From: Endothia cerciana
Lineage: Eukaryota; Ascomycota; Sordariomycetes; Diaporthales; Cryphonectriaceae
Length of the DNA stretch: 64,000 bases
Assembly: GCA_026119935.1 (NCBI GenBank)
Contig: JALRMH010000010.1
Span: 434,001 to 498,000, forward strand
Direction of reading: 5' to 3'
Shown here: piece by piece, positions 20,702 through 30,977 of the stretch
How positions within the stretch are numbered: the first letter of the stretch is position 1
Layout of the letters: each line of letters begins with the position of its first letter
Notes under the pieces: generated by a model
Database searches by the model: none
Told to the model about the DNA's origin: nothing
What the model saw: the letters and a program-made list of their open reading frames with translations, nothing else
Made by a program: the position numbers and the translations under genes

Positions 20702-23700
20702 TTATGGGGAGCTCCCTTGTCCTTGCTGGCCTTGTTGGAACTGGCCCGGAGCGGTCCTAGCAAAGTCATCTCTGGCCTGCAGAAGGGCGTCCAAGGCAGA
20801 AATATCGGCTTGAGGTATCCTGGCAGGCCCTGGGACACTGCCTTGTTGAAGACTCTGCGCAGCATTCTGTGATAAGTTGATTAGACTCTGTGCGGTGGCC
20901 CTCTGCCGTAGCATGTCCTCGATATTCTGAACGGCCTCGCTCCGCACTGCGGCATCCAGGCCAAACAACAGCTGAAGAGCTGGAGGGAATCTACTGAGAT
21001 CTCCCGTGCCGTTCCGCTCAACTTCTTTCATTTGTGATGTCAGGTAGTTGATCCTCGTCTCGAGGTCTCCCAGGAAGGTCGTGGGGTCAGAACCGTGCTC
21101 GGGGGCGACAGGTTGTGGTGGCGCCGCCGCCTCTATGGCGTTCCACTGGTCATCTGGAATTTGCTTTCTCACGTTCTCGAACTTTGTGAACCCGGTGTTG
21201 GCATCCGTATACGGCCGATACCCGCTTGCCATGGCGAAGACCGCTTCCCCTTCTGCGCTGAAATCACGCAGCTGGTTCAGGTCGTCTAAGTTTGTATTCC
21301 CAGGTCAGCTTTCGAAATTCCTCAACCGCGACCTGAGGGTCTACTTACTGGGCGGGGGCTGATCATCCTGCAGACCGGCATTTGCAATCTGCCTCGGCTC
21401 CTGAGTATCTGTGTACTGCTGGTCCATCGTCCGTACCTCTGCCGCGAGGAGCTCGTCGATGGCAGCGTTCATGGCGGCAAACTGGAGGTTGAGGTCGGCT
21501 GCCGGACTGCCCTGCGGCGGGTCGCGGAGGGCCTCGCCATGTTCCAAGATTTGCGACCACTGGTCCGCAATACGCCGCCGCGGGTCATCCGCCTCCAGCC
21601 TGTTGTGCTGGTTCCGCGCCATATTCTCGATCCGGTTCGCCATCGACAGCGCCGCCCCCGAGGGGATTGCGTCGAGCTGCTGGGCACGGCCCTGTTGACG
21701 CTCCTGCGCGTCCTGGCTGAAGAGGCAGTATATGACGTTGTAGAAGCCCCAGCATGTCCTCAACTTCGCCACCAGGTCTGGTATCTCCTGGGTGATGAGA
21801 AAGCCCACATTTGGGTCTCTCGTGAGCCAGTGCCAAATGGGTGATGGCATGTTCTCCTGCCCGGCGAACATCAGGCACCTGCCGATCGCGTTCACGACGT
21901 TGTCCGAGTAGAAGTACATTCGCATCTGCATAGAGACCGCATATTTTTGGAAGATCCCCTCCTTCACATCCCCCTCCTCCAGGCGTAGGTAGTCAGCCAC
22001 AAAGATCTGGTTGAAGCTCGCCTCGCGGTTCAGTACGGCAAGTGCATCCCTCACGGCCTGGAAGAAATCGCCAATCTCGCTTGCTGGTGGATCCTCGTGG
22101 TGTGTCAACGGGTCTTGGTGGTTCTGAGGCGCCAGGGCAACGATCTCGCCTTCCATTACATGGTACGCGTCTTCTACCGCCTTCCAGGTATCCCATACCG
22201 ATACATCCGTAGCATACCAATTGTCGCGCGCCAAGTACCACACGTTGTAAGCGGACCGCGCCTCGACGGCGACAAAGGTCCTGTAGTAAAGCCAGCGCCA
22301 GAGCATCTGGTTGTCGCTGGCCTTGCTCAGTCTGTCCCAGGCCTTCTCGATCCACTCGCCCGCCGCTCGCCCGAAGCGGTCTCGGACAAACTCCCATCTG
22401 AATGCGTACCAGTTCAGTGTGGCAGGCATGAGTTGCGGCGGGAACTTGAGCGCCCCGACCCCGAGGCGTGAGAACTCGCTATCCCAGAAGCCCTGGGCGA
22501 AGTACCTTAGGTAGGACTGCACGGGAAGCGCCGAGTGCATATACCACCTGCTTTGTGTTCCTGGGGCAGTGGGCCATGGCTTGCTGCCGGCCATCAAGGT
22601 CACTATCACATAAGCTTAGTACTTGACGACAGGCATCTATAGCATGTTCTAGGGGAAGAGATAAGGGGAAACGGGACAGCCAAAAGCAGAAACCACCTCA
22701 TCCAAACCTCGAGCGAGAGCCTGGATCACTCAAGAAGCCGCTTCTCACCCATATTCAAGACGTATTACCGATGAAGGACTTGAGGTTGCCCTCAAGATCT
22801 CGCCGAGAAGACTAGCCGTGGTGACAGTGGATAGGGAGACAACGACCTCAGAAGCAGCGCGAAAGTGCAAGGGGAATGAGGAATCGCTTACTCTCAGCTA
22901 GGAACCGCGGTGCTTTCATCGCTTCGACACTGGCCAAGGCCACAGGTAGGGTCTCGACAATCCCACCAAAGTACTGTCATGCAAACATAGATGTTAGTCT
23001 CCGTCATACACGTGGAATTTTGGGGATAAAAAATTTAGACAAGACTCACCCTCTGTTCCGTTGCCCACCCTTCCTCGGCCTTGGGCTCATCTTCAACGAA
23101 GACTTCATCGTCGGTCCACATCACTCTCAGCATTTCATACCAAGGAGTTTTTAGCCTAAACCGCAATCCGTGTTTCTGTAGCAAACCTATAATGTCACAA
23201 CTATTTCTAGTGTCGAAATCCTCGATTTCTCGTTGCCAAAGCGGGTTCAACTGCAACCACAGTGGTGGTTTCCGGACCCCGTTGGCCCCGACATTTCCGT
23301 GAGGCCCGCTCATCTGCATTCTCGCCAGGTTGAGTGCATGCTGTGCTCGATGATCATTGTCAGCGGTCTGTACCCTCACAGCCTCAGTTCCCATGAGAAA
23401 CGGAGGGGGGCGGGGCAGTTGACTTACAGCCAATTCGTGAAGCATGACAACGGTGAGGTGGAAGCTGACGCTTGCCTTCTCGGCCGTGGAGTAGTCATCC
23501 ACCAGAAGCTGCCATAGGAAATCGGCAGCGATGGCGATGTTGATTTTGAATGGCACTGGGCCAGTGCGAAGCCTCCTCACCGTTGTCTCGGCGCAGGCAT
23601 TGTGGTCTGAAGGCGCGCCGACTTGAAGCCGATATTGCGGCCGTATGTCCCACTCTATCGTCCGCCGGAGGATCTCACAAGCATACCGCGTCGAGTCGAA

Positions 23701-24021
23701 CCCCGTTTCGTAGATCTGGACCATCTCGTCCCAACTCATATCGCTAGCCTTGAGCTCATCCATGCCGCCGTCATTGTCCGGCCACAGGGCCATCCGTCTC
23801 GGCCTCGAGATGCCATGGTCTATCTGGTCCTGTGTCAATGGTTCCGCACCAGACTTCGGGATGTCATCCCGCCAGTCGCGGACTTGGCGAATCTTCCGCA
23901 CATCTGCCCATGCCCAAGCCATAGGATGGTCACTGGCTAGAACTTTGGATAGCAGCTGAAGGGCCGGTTGCAACGCGGACCAGAGGACCGGGTTGTGCGC
24001 ACTGCGATGTGTTAAAGCCAT
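20702..24021 (-). CDS. Large conserved-looking protein of unknown function (934 aa as modelled)
   Basis: The model has six coding exons: 24021-23428, 23340-23050, 22973-22892, 22602-21349 and 21285-20702, with the 87-nt segment 23341-23427 treated as an intron (GTAAGT...CACAG). The phases of all internal junctions agree. The ATG at 24021 has purine at -3 and G at +4. The protein is rich in Trp, Tyr, Arg and Asp, with segments such as WEFVRDRFGRAAGEWIEKAW, MQMRMYFYSDNVVNAIGRCL and IADQWSQILEHGEALRDP that suggest an alpha-helical soluble protein. The last exon is Gln/Pro-rich with a low-complexity GQFQQGQQGQGSSP end. No signal peptide, membrane helix or catalytic motif is seen. It may be the 3' part of a longer gene that includes the frame at 24436-25446. 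Not recognised. Confidence 0.6.
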
Positions 24022-24273
24022 TTCTTCGAAGCTGAACTATCATGTTCTAGAGAGAAAAGTTGAGGGGGGGGGTTACTTGCGTAAATTCTCCCTGCTTGCC
24101 TGATATGTCATATACAAGTCTCGGCTCGTTTAGCTCACGGCCTCGATCTTTTGTATTTATCCACTTATCCCGCGTCACCAGACTGTGCCAGTCAGTACCC
24201 AGTACTTTAGGGATCGCAGTAGAAATTAGATTCGGATATGAAATGACGATGGTAATACTTGCTCATGTAGTGG

Positions 24274-25446
24274 TGCAGCCAAATCAGTAGTAGCACCCAT
24301 ACCGAGGCTCCATACATTCTGGTCGACGAGCTGCACACAAGGACATCAATGGCGTGTACTGGAGATTGTGCAGAAACCCGTCTGTTGGGGGCTCGCTGCG
24401 TCAAACAAACAACCTTGGCAAGCTCGTGCTCTCACCTCCTGGGCCGTGTTTCCCGTGAAAAGAATCCTCTGGTACTGGTCCGTCTCCTGCTTGCGCATCA
24501 TCATCTCCCACAGGGTCAGCAGCGCCTCGGCCAGTGCAGATTCGACCGGTCTGTCGCTATCCACCCACGCATTGAAGAGGCCGCCGAGGAACCCATTTTC
24601 GGTGGGATCCTGACCATTGGCCACACATGTCTGGTCATATTTCGCCCGCTCGGCTTCAAAGTCCTCAATGTTGACCCCGTACTGGACCCCCTTCTGCCTG
24701 GCCGTCGCCTGCGGTAGCTTTAGCGGGACGTCCGGGAACCGCGCAGCGGTCGGCGTGGCGCCGGAGTGGCCGGTCGGTTCGTCGCCGCTGTAGGGAGCGG
24801 CTGTCATACCGAATTGGCTGCGGTAAGGGTAGAATCCCCACCTCTTCGCCTCCTCTGTGGGTCCATATCGGGCGTCTGATGGCAGCAGAGCAGGCCGTAG
24901 CGTCTGTAGCATGCCCGGTTTGGCGTATGCCGCTGTCACCGCGTCGTCGGCCGGCACATCGGCGCCGCTGAGGTAGACATACCGCTCTCCCCATTCCGGG
25001 TCTGTCCACGCTGGAACATATTCCACATAGTTCCAGGTCCCGTTGTTGTCCTGCTGGAACTTGGCCCGCCACTGCTTCTGCAGCACACCCAAGGGTTTGG
25101 ACGGGCCGGGGTAGACACCCGGCGGGCGGACTAGGTTGCTGAGGTCATAGAGTGAGTCCCATTGACGCGGGCGAGGGTCTTCTGGTGGTGCGAGATGGGC
25201 GGCTGCATCTGAGCCTCCTGGACTTCCGGGGTTGAAAATGATGCTCATCGTTGAAGCGCCGCTGGATTCCGCACTGGTGCTGCCTGGGGTGGAGGGGGCC
25301 AATGGGGGTACAGGATCCGTTGCTGGATCTGGCAAGAAAGTATACGCAGCACCGTGGACGGGGAAGTCTTCTGCGACGATATTGACATCTTCACTCTTGC
25401 TACTGCTTCCAGTATCGGAGGAGTTTTCAGAGTTCGCCGAAGACAT
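24274..25446 (-). CDS. Unknown protein, or 5' exons of the adjoining large gene
   Basis: From the ATG at 25446 one frame stays open to 24346 (366 aa). A strong GTGAGA donor at 24435, after codon 337 (...FTGNTAQE), suggests the exon ends there. The protein starts with a Ser/Glu/Pro-rich disordered 90 residues, then a region with RQWDSLYDLSNLVRPPGVYP, EYVPAWTDPEWGERYVYL and EALLTLWEMMMRKQETDQYQ. Exon-like open frames follow at 24336-24272 and at about 24264-24076 (containing IPKVLGTDWHSLVTRDKWIN), in the same direction and of similar style to the next gene. I could not join them to each other or to 24021 with agreeing phases. Either two genes or one gene of about 1,300 aa is possible. No family recognised. 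Confidence 0.45.
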
Positions 25447-26017
25447 CTTAAGAGCGAGGGTATCTCGAGAAGATGTTCAGATGTATCTACTGGCTTCGAC
25501 TGTTACCACGGAGCTGGTGTATACCCAAGTCTGTAACCAAATATATATTGATTGATAGATGAAGGGGCGGTCGATCATGTCAAGCCGTCATCAGATACGC
25601 TGGATTGCGGTTCATCGGCCTTCATGTCTGGACTTTGTACCTGCATGCTGTGTATTGCGCGAACAAAGCGACAATGAACATCCTGTGACAGCATCAAAGC
25701 ATCTGATGCTGCCAAACCGCTTCCGGAGACTGAATATTAAAGGTGTTGGAGACAAAGACTTGAAGGAGAAATCTCCAGGAATCCTCAGTGTTATAGCATC
25801 ACACAACACAAGTACTTGGATGCTCACAGCACAGGAACTTGACGGGAGGAGGGACCTGAAGTCGAACCTTTGGGTCGAGGTCAGAATAACTAAATTGGCG
25901 GCAAGAACTGTCATCCTGGTCACAACGTTGAAGATACGCCATTGTGATTCGGTTTCAAGGCACATCTTTTCGGGGTGTAGTTGACTATCTAGGTGAATAA
26001 TTGAGTAACTTCTATCC
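25447..26017. other. Intergenic spacer
   Basis: 571 bp. ORFs on both strands overlap without domain support. No regulatory motif identified with confidence. Confidence 0.5.
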
Positions 26018-26858
26018 TCAGTATTGCACCCCAGGGCTCACGGCCCCATCGACCAGCAGGTTCGCGCCACTAACAAAACCCGCCCTCTCACTAGCCAAAA
26101 ACAAAACCGCATCAGCAACCTCCTCGGGCGTGCCCAGTCTCCCCGTCGGGTTCTGCGCCTTCATATTCGCGAAGAACTCCGGCATGCCCTTTTCTGCATT
26201 TCCCCAGAAGCCATCTTCCACGTAGATATTCCCTGGGCTCACGGAATTCGCCCGTACGCCATCCTTGACAAGGGTGTGCCCCAGGGAGCTAATGTAGTGC
26301 AGTAGCGCCGCCTTGCACGCCCCGTAGGGACCCGGCGCCGTGAAGTCGACATACCGACCCGACACGGATGATATGTTGACGATGTTGCCCTTCGACTGCT
26401 TCAGATGGGGAAGGGCGGCCTCGATGAGCGTGTACGTCCCCCTGATGTCCGCCTGGTAGGTGCTGTCCCAGTTGTCCTGCGTGTTGGGTACCGCGAGCGC
26501 GGACACGTTGGACACGATAACGTCGATGCGGCCGCCGTGCTTTCCGGCGACGGAGCTGACCCAGGTCTTGATGGTATCGGGCACGCTGACGTCTACGACA
26601 GAGCCGTGAGCCTCACCAGAAGGCGCGGTGGACAGGGTTTGCGCGGTGCGCTCGACGTCGGCGGCTGTGCGCGAGCAGAAGTACACGATGGCGCCTTCGT
26701 TAAGGAAGGCCTTGACGATGGCAAGGCCGATGGATTTAGTGCCACCTACGGGAAGAGGTGTTAGTAACGCTCTGTTTCTGTGTGGTCGGACCCGCTCCTC
26801 ATGAGAGCGTAGGCATACCTGTCACCAGGACGACCTTCCCTGTGAGCCCGAGATGCAT
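26018..26858 (-). CDS. Short-chain dehydrogenase/reductase (classical SDR)
   Basis: Exon 1 is 26858-26819 (40 nt) and exon 2 is 26745-26018; the 73-nt intron has a GTATGC donor and TAG acceptor, and phase 1 agrees, giving 255 aa. The intron splits the cofactor loop: VLVTG lies before it and GTKSIG after, forming TGGTKSIG (13-20), the Rossmann TGxxxGIG motif with Ser for one Gly. The catalytic residues are present: ISSVSG Ser (139-140) and YGACK (Tyr154, Lys158). The DGAVSPG C-terminus matches SDRs that reduce or oxidise small carbonyl or alcohol substrates with NAD(P)(H). The substrate is unknown. A telobox-like motif lies 110 bp upstream. Confidence 0.93.
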
Positions 26859-27865
26859 GTTTGCGACGTGACTGATGAGGGACAATATGGACGGCAAGTA
26901 GCACTGAGAGTACGTGACGAAAAGAAGCACAGCTCTCAAATCACAGAGCACTTGAGACGATACCGCGAACCCTAACCCAGGCCGTGGATACTTCTATGTG
27001 AAGTTTAAAATGCCATGTTTCCGTGCTCTTTTCTCCCACTCGCATATCCACATCGAGATAACTTGCATCAAGAGAGGACCTTGGATGTGGCAGTGAAATA
27101 GACTGCACCACGTATCAGAAAAGCGCGGGCGGCATATGGGAGCTCTTTCGCTGACATTCCCCCAGCCCCCGCAAAAAAAACCAAAAAAAAAACCATCCTC
27201 CCTTTGCACAACCGTTTTGCCTTCCCTCCTTCTTTTACTTGTGGTCTTTATGCCCTCTTGAAAGACCAACAGCTTCAAGTAGGCACAACAGGCTTCTGAA
27301 CAAAATTGACACGAATGCAGGTCGATCGACTCGTCAGAAAACATCTCGTTTCTGAAAGCATATAACCCCACTCGCGACCACGCAGACCTCAAGAGTCAGA
27401 TCTAGATAGCGCAAGAAGAGCCGCCTGCCAATCAGCACAAATTAGGGAAACACCTCCAAGGAGAACGTCCAAACAGATCATTGCCATTACACAGTATCGC
27501 TTTGTCCGTTACGTTCGAAACAAACCACTGCATGTGGCTGTACGTAGCCCCAAAGCCCCTTTCTTAACGGGCAGCTCATGGCCAATGAATCCAACCGCAG
27601 CCGCTGCCCTCGAAAACGGGTTAGCCCCGCTATGATACCCACCACAATGGCCTTGCAAGGTCAACAACCATAAAGAATGAAAAGGCTCAGAAGGCCTCAA
27701 TCAAGACCGTGGGGTGGATAAGGTTGTTTTTCACTTCCCACCTCGTGCTCACCTTTTCTGTCTCTCTCTTCCATTCTTTCTTCCTCTAGCCTTTTGATTC
27801 ATCACCAAAATTGCTGGCCAATTTTTTTTTTACTTCTTTTTGCGCCTCACTTCAGCCCAGGCAAG
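26859..27865. other. Divergent promoter region (SDR / DOMON protein)
   Basis: About 1 kb with an AACCCTAACCC element (26968-26978) near the SDR side and pyrimidine-rich leader sequence (about 27725-27840) before the plus-strand gene. No gene seen. Confidence 0.5.
26968..26978 (-). promoter_or_regulatory. Telobox-like element upstream of the SDR gene
   Basis: AACCCTAACCC lies 110 bp from the SDR start codon, close enough to act as a core-promoter-proximal site. Confidence 0.45.
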
Positions 27866-28798
27866 ATGCGTTTCCTACAGACAATCATCACGGCTGTGGC
27901 CTTCTCAATATGGGGCACAGAGGCGGGCCTCCTGAGGAGGAGTAACGATGGAAATCCTTCCGCCAGCCAGTACACCGACGCCAAGACGAACATCACCTTC
28001 CTGGGCTACGAGACGACCACGGGCTTCAAGTTCGGCATGGCCCTGCCCGCCTCGCCCACGACAGACCTCATCGCGCAGATCGTCTCGCCGCTGAAGGACG
28101 GCGGCGGCTGGGGCGGCATCGACTTCGGGAGCGAGATGACGGGCTACCTCATGATCGCGGCGTGGCCCGACACCACCAAGACCGACACCGTCCTGGTCTC
28201 CCCGCGCATCGCCACCGGCTACGAGGTCTCCAACGGCGCGAACCTGTACACCACCTCCAACATCACCATCACGCAGATCCCCGCGGGCACGTTCGTGAAC
28301 GACACTCACGTCGCGGCGACGTTCGTGTGCGGCGGGTGTATCGTCGCGGACTCGTTCAAGAGCGACGTCAGCAAGGGCAGCGCGACGTTCAGCTATGCGT
28401 ATGCGCTGACGGCCGTCCCGAACCCCGACGAGGTGGACACCCAGCTGAGCGACCACACGCTGGAGGGGGAGCTGTACGGGCCGTTTGACGTCACCCTCAA
28501 GCAGGCGGAGAGCACCGAATACGAGAGCTGGGTCAAGCTGACGAGTGCGGACACGACGGGGAGTGCAAACGCCACGGAGACGAGCACGGGGACAGCGGGC
28601 GCTGCTGCGACGGGGTCGAGTTCGGATTCTGGCACGTCGAGCGGGTCGACGTCGACAGGGGGTAGCTCGTCGTCTTCGTCGTCCACAACGTCGTCGACGT
28701 CCAGCGCGGAGGGGGACACCGGGTTTGGTGTCGGTGGTATAGTCGCGCTGACCGGCCTGGGACTGGTGTATGTGCTACAGGCCGTTCAGATTCTTTAG
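27866..28798 (+). CDS. GPI-anchored surface protein with CDH-type cytochrome (DOMON/AA8) domain
   Basis: Intronless, 310 aa from the ATG at 27866; upstream in-frame codons lack an ATG near a signal peptide. The signal peptide is residues 1-20. Residues about 35-215 resemble the cytochrome domain of cellobiose dehydrogenase: GWGGIDFGSEMTGYLMIAAWP places Met91 where the axial heme Met sits, and His197 in LSDHTLEGELYGPF is a candidate for the His ligand. Cys155 and Cys158 (CGGC) could form a disulfide. Residues 225-283 are a Ser/Thr/Gly linker likely O-glycosylated. The end is a GPI signal (hydrophobic IVALTGLGLVYVLQAVQIL). It probably binds heme b and passes or takes electrons at the cell surface, but no fused flavin domain exists. 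The ligand His is an inference. Confidence 0.8.
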   Translation: MRFLQTIITAVAFSIWGTEAGLLRRSNDGNPSASQYTDAKTNITFLGYETTTGFKFGMALPASPTTDLIAQIVSPLKDGGGWGGIDFGSEMTGYLMIAAWPDTTKTDTVLVSPRIATGYEVSNGANLYTTSNITITQIPAGTFVNDTHVAATFVCGGCIVADSFKSDVSKGSATFSYAYALTAVPNPDEVDTQLSDHTLEGELYGPFDVTLKQAESTEYESWVKLTSADTTGSANATETSTGTAGAAATGSSSDSGTSSGSTSTGGSSSSSSSTTSSTSSAEGDTGFGVGGIVALTGLGLVYVLQAVQIL

Positions 28799-30977
28799 AT
28801 GCACTGGTGATGAGATGAGATACCCACCCTGCCAGGGCACCCTGCCAGGGACAGGTGCCCGGCAATGTTCAGCATTTACTACTAAGCACTCGATGGACGC
28901 TATCGTGATGTGCCCTGATGAGTCTGCAAAAAAATAAAAAAAATTTGAAATTTAAAATAAAAACCAAAAACTGGGTTGTAAGGAGCGCGCTGAACAAATG
29001 GCAAATGCCGAAAATGCCCTAGAACATTTCGATGTGCAATTCCCATGCGACATGGACTAAACCTGGGGGAGGCTAGGCGACCAACCCGAAAAAAAAATTG
29101 GATAAAAAAGAACCCATCCGAGACAAAGGAGCTGGGGTCCCCGCGGAAGAGTCGGCGAGGACCCTTGAAACAGCGGGGCCCAATTTGGCGAGCCCCAGAT
29201 TCAGGACAGTACGAAACGCCCGCCCTGAAGGGTGCAGAATAACGGAAAGGGCGGTGGGAAGCATGTGGGAGTTGCTGCGTGTGTGTGGCCTTCACGCCCA
29301 CCCATACACGGGTGGAAGGACGGGCTGAGCTGACAGTGCTGACATGCATCTATTTAGGGGCCACTGCCACGTCGAATTCCAGTGGCGGCCAGGAGGTCTT
29401 GGATTCTGCCAGGACGACTCCTGTCCTGGCGTCGAGCAGCGGGGGCCAGTGTTGGGTAGCAAGCGGGCAGGACAGGTTTGCCCGACTCCTGCCTCCAGAT
29501 ACTGGGGAGATTAGGGGCATCCTGCAAGTAGCCACCTGAGCATAGTGATCGGTAATGGCTGTCGTGCCTGGGATGCTAAGTCGGCTTCCATATTTTGGGT
29601 TGGCCGTGCCTCTGACGTGACAGCTCAGGCCTCGTCCATCAAGTCGGTTCGGGGAACCCGTGGCGTGGGGATCCGACCCGAGTGGTTGTGGGAGGGCGAC
29701 ATCCAGAACTCAACAGCACACCCATGCCTGTCATGATTTGTTGGGTGTTTGAGGCATGACACATGCTGGAATACGGATGTAACCAACAAACAACCGCACT
29801 ACGATAGCATCTGGCGCGAGAATGATGGCGGAAGGACGAATTTACGTCAATAGGGGTATCTATCTATCTCTCCATGGTCCTCAGCCTTCTGCGCCCTAGA
29901 CCCAAGGGCCATGCTGCCGCTACGGGGGGCTCAACCACAGGTGACTCACTGGCAGGTTTTACACGAGCTCTGCGCAGTACCTGGGACTTGGGCTTGGACA
30001 ACCTAGATCCAGACTAGGTAGAGCCGGTGGGTGTTTGGGCGTTTGGGCACTCCGCATCACGGCAAAGGCAGTGGAAAGACGCACATCCAGATGCCCTGAG
30101 GGACGGAGGGCGGCTGGTTTTATTTTTGATATGTTGCATGAAGCTCAGTCTCACCGCCCTGGTCCAGAACCTCTTATGGTCTAGCGCTAGGTGCGATAAG
30201 TAGATAAAGGTGCCAGGTCACATCAAGTAGAGATGCAGACCCGAGGCGGTGGGGGATGAGGGATACGTAGCCTTTTCACCTGGGAGGTCTTCGGGATAGC
30301 CTCCCATGAGGCAATATACTCTGGAGGGAAACTTCTGTGGAATAACGCGGGGAGGGGGGGGGGAGGGGCATAGGTAGGTATACTATAGTAGGAGGACCTT
30401 GCCGTCGCACATCTGATATTGACATGGGAGAAGGAAGCCAATCAGTGGTGGGGTAATCCTAGCTTTCCGCACAGACCAGGCTGGCCCTCCCACTAAGGCG
30501 TGGGTGGCCACTGTCCATCACATCAGTAAGTGAGGGTGCGGCAAAAAAAAAATAAAAAAAAAATTTCAAGGGCCGTTCGCTAGGTGGCCCGTACTTAAAA
30601 ATGTCTGCGCCCCTCTATTGTCCCACCCACTGGTCTTTTTCTCCTCCCAAACTATCACACACCCTCCCACTTTCTTTCCTTTTATTTCACCATCCGCTTG
30701 TCTGTCACCAACAGACCAGTGTTTTTCACCTACGGACTAGAGCCTACGGTTTCCTTGTTCCAGGACTGCCTTTTCTCCTCACAAGAGAAGACGGCCCGCC
30801 CGATAGAAGACGCCATCTAGAACAGTCTCAGAGATCGACCCTCCATCGACCTCTCACGACCCCTCCAGCCCCGCCTGTCGCATCTTTCATTAGAAGCGCA
30901 GCACCGACAACCCTCCCTCCCTCCCTCCATCTGCGGTAGAACCTCCCTTCTGCGACGGAACGAATCCAGACATCAAG
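28799..30977. other. 2.2-kb intergenic region upstream of eEF3
   Basis: An A/T-rich patch lies at 28925-28975, a G10 run at 30354-30363, and an A/T-rich element (30543-30565) about 415 bp before the eEF3 ATG. It is followed by a long pyrimidine-rich leader (30600-30970), typical of highly expressed fungal translation genes. No gene recognised. Confidence 0.5.
28825..28850. repeat. 13-bp exact tandem duplication in the 3' flank
   Basis: CACCCTGCCAGGG at 28825-28837 is repeated at 28838-28850, 27 bp after the DOMON gene stop. It is followed by a partly complementary GTGCCCGGCA, so the transcript could fold here. Confidence 0.85.

Noticed and set aside
28913..28960. CTGATGAG...GAAA resembling a hammerhead ribozyme core
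   Set aside because: The bases between the two boxes cannot form stem II (mostly A/T homopolymer), and no stems I or III were found.
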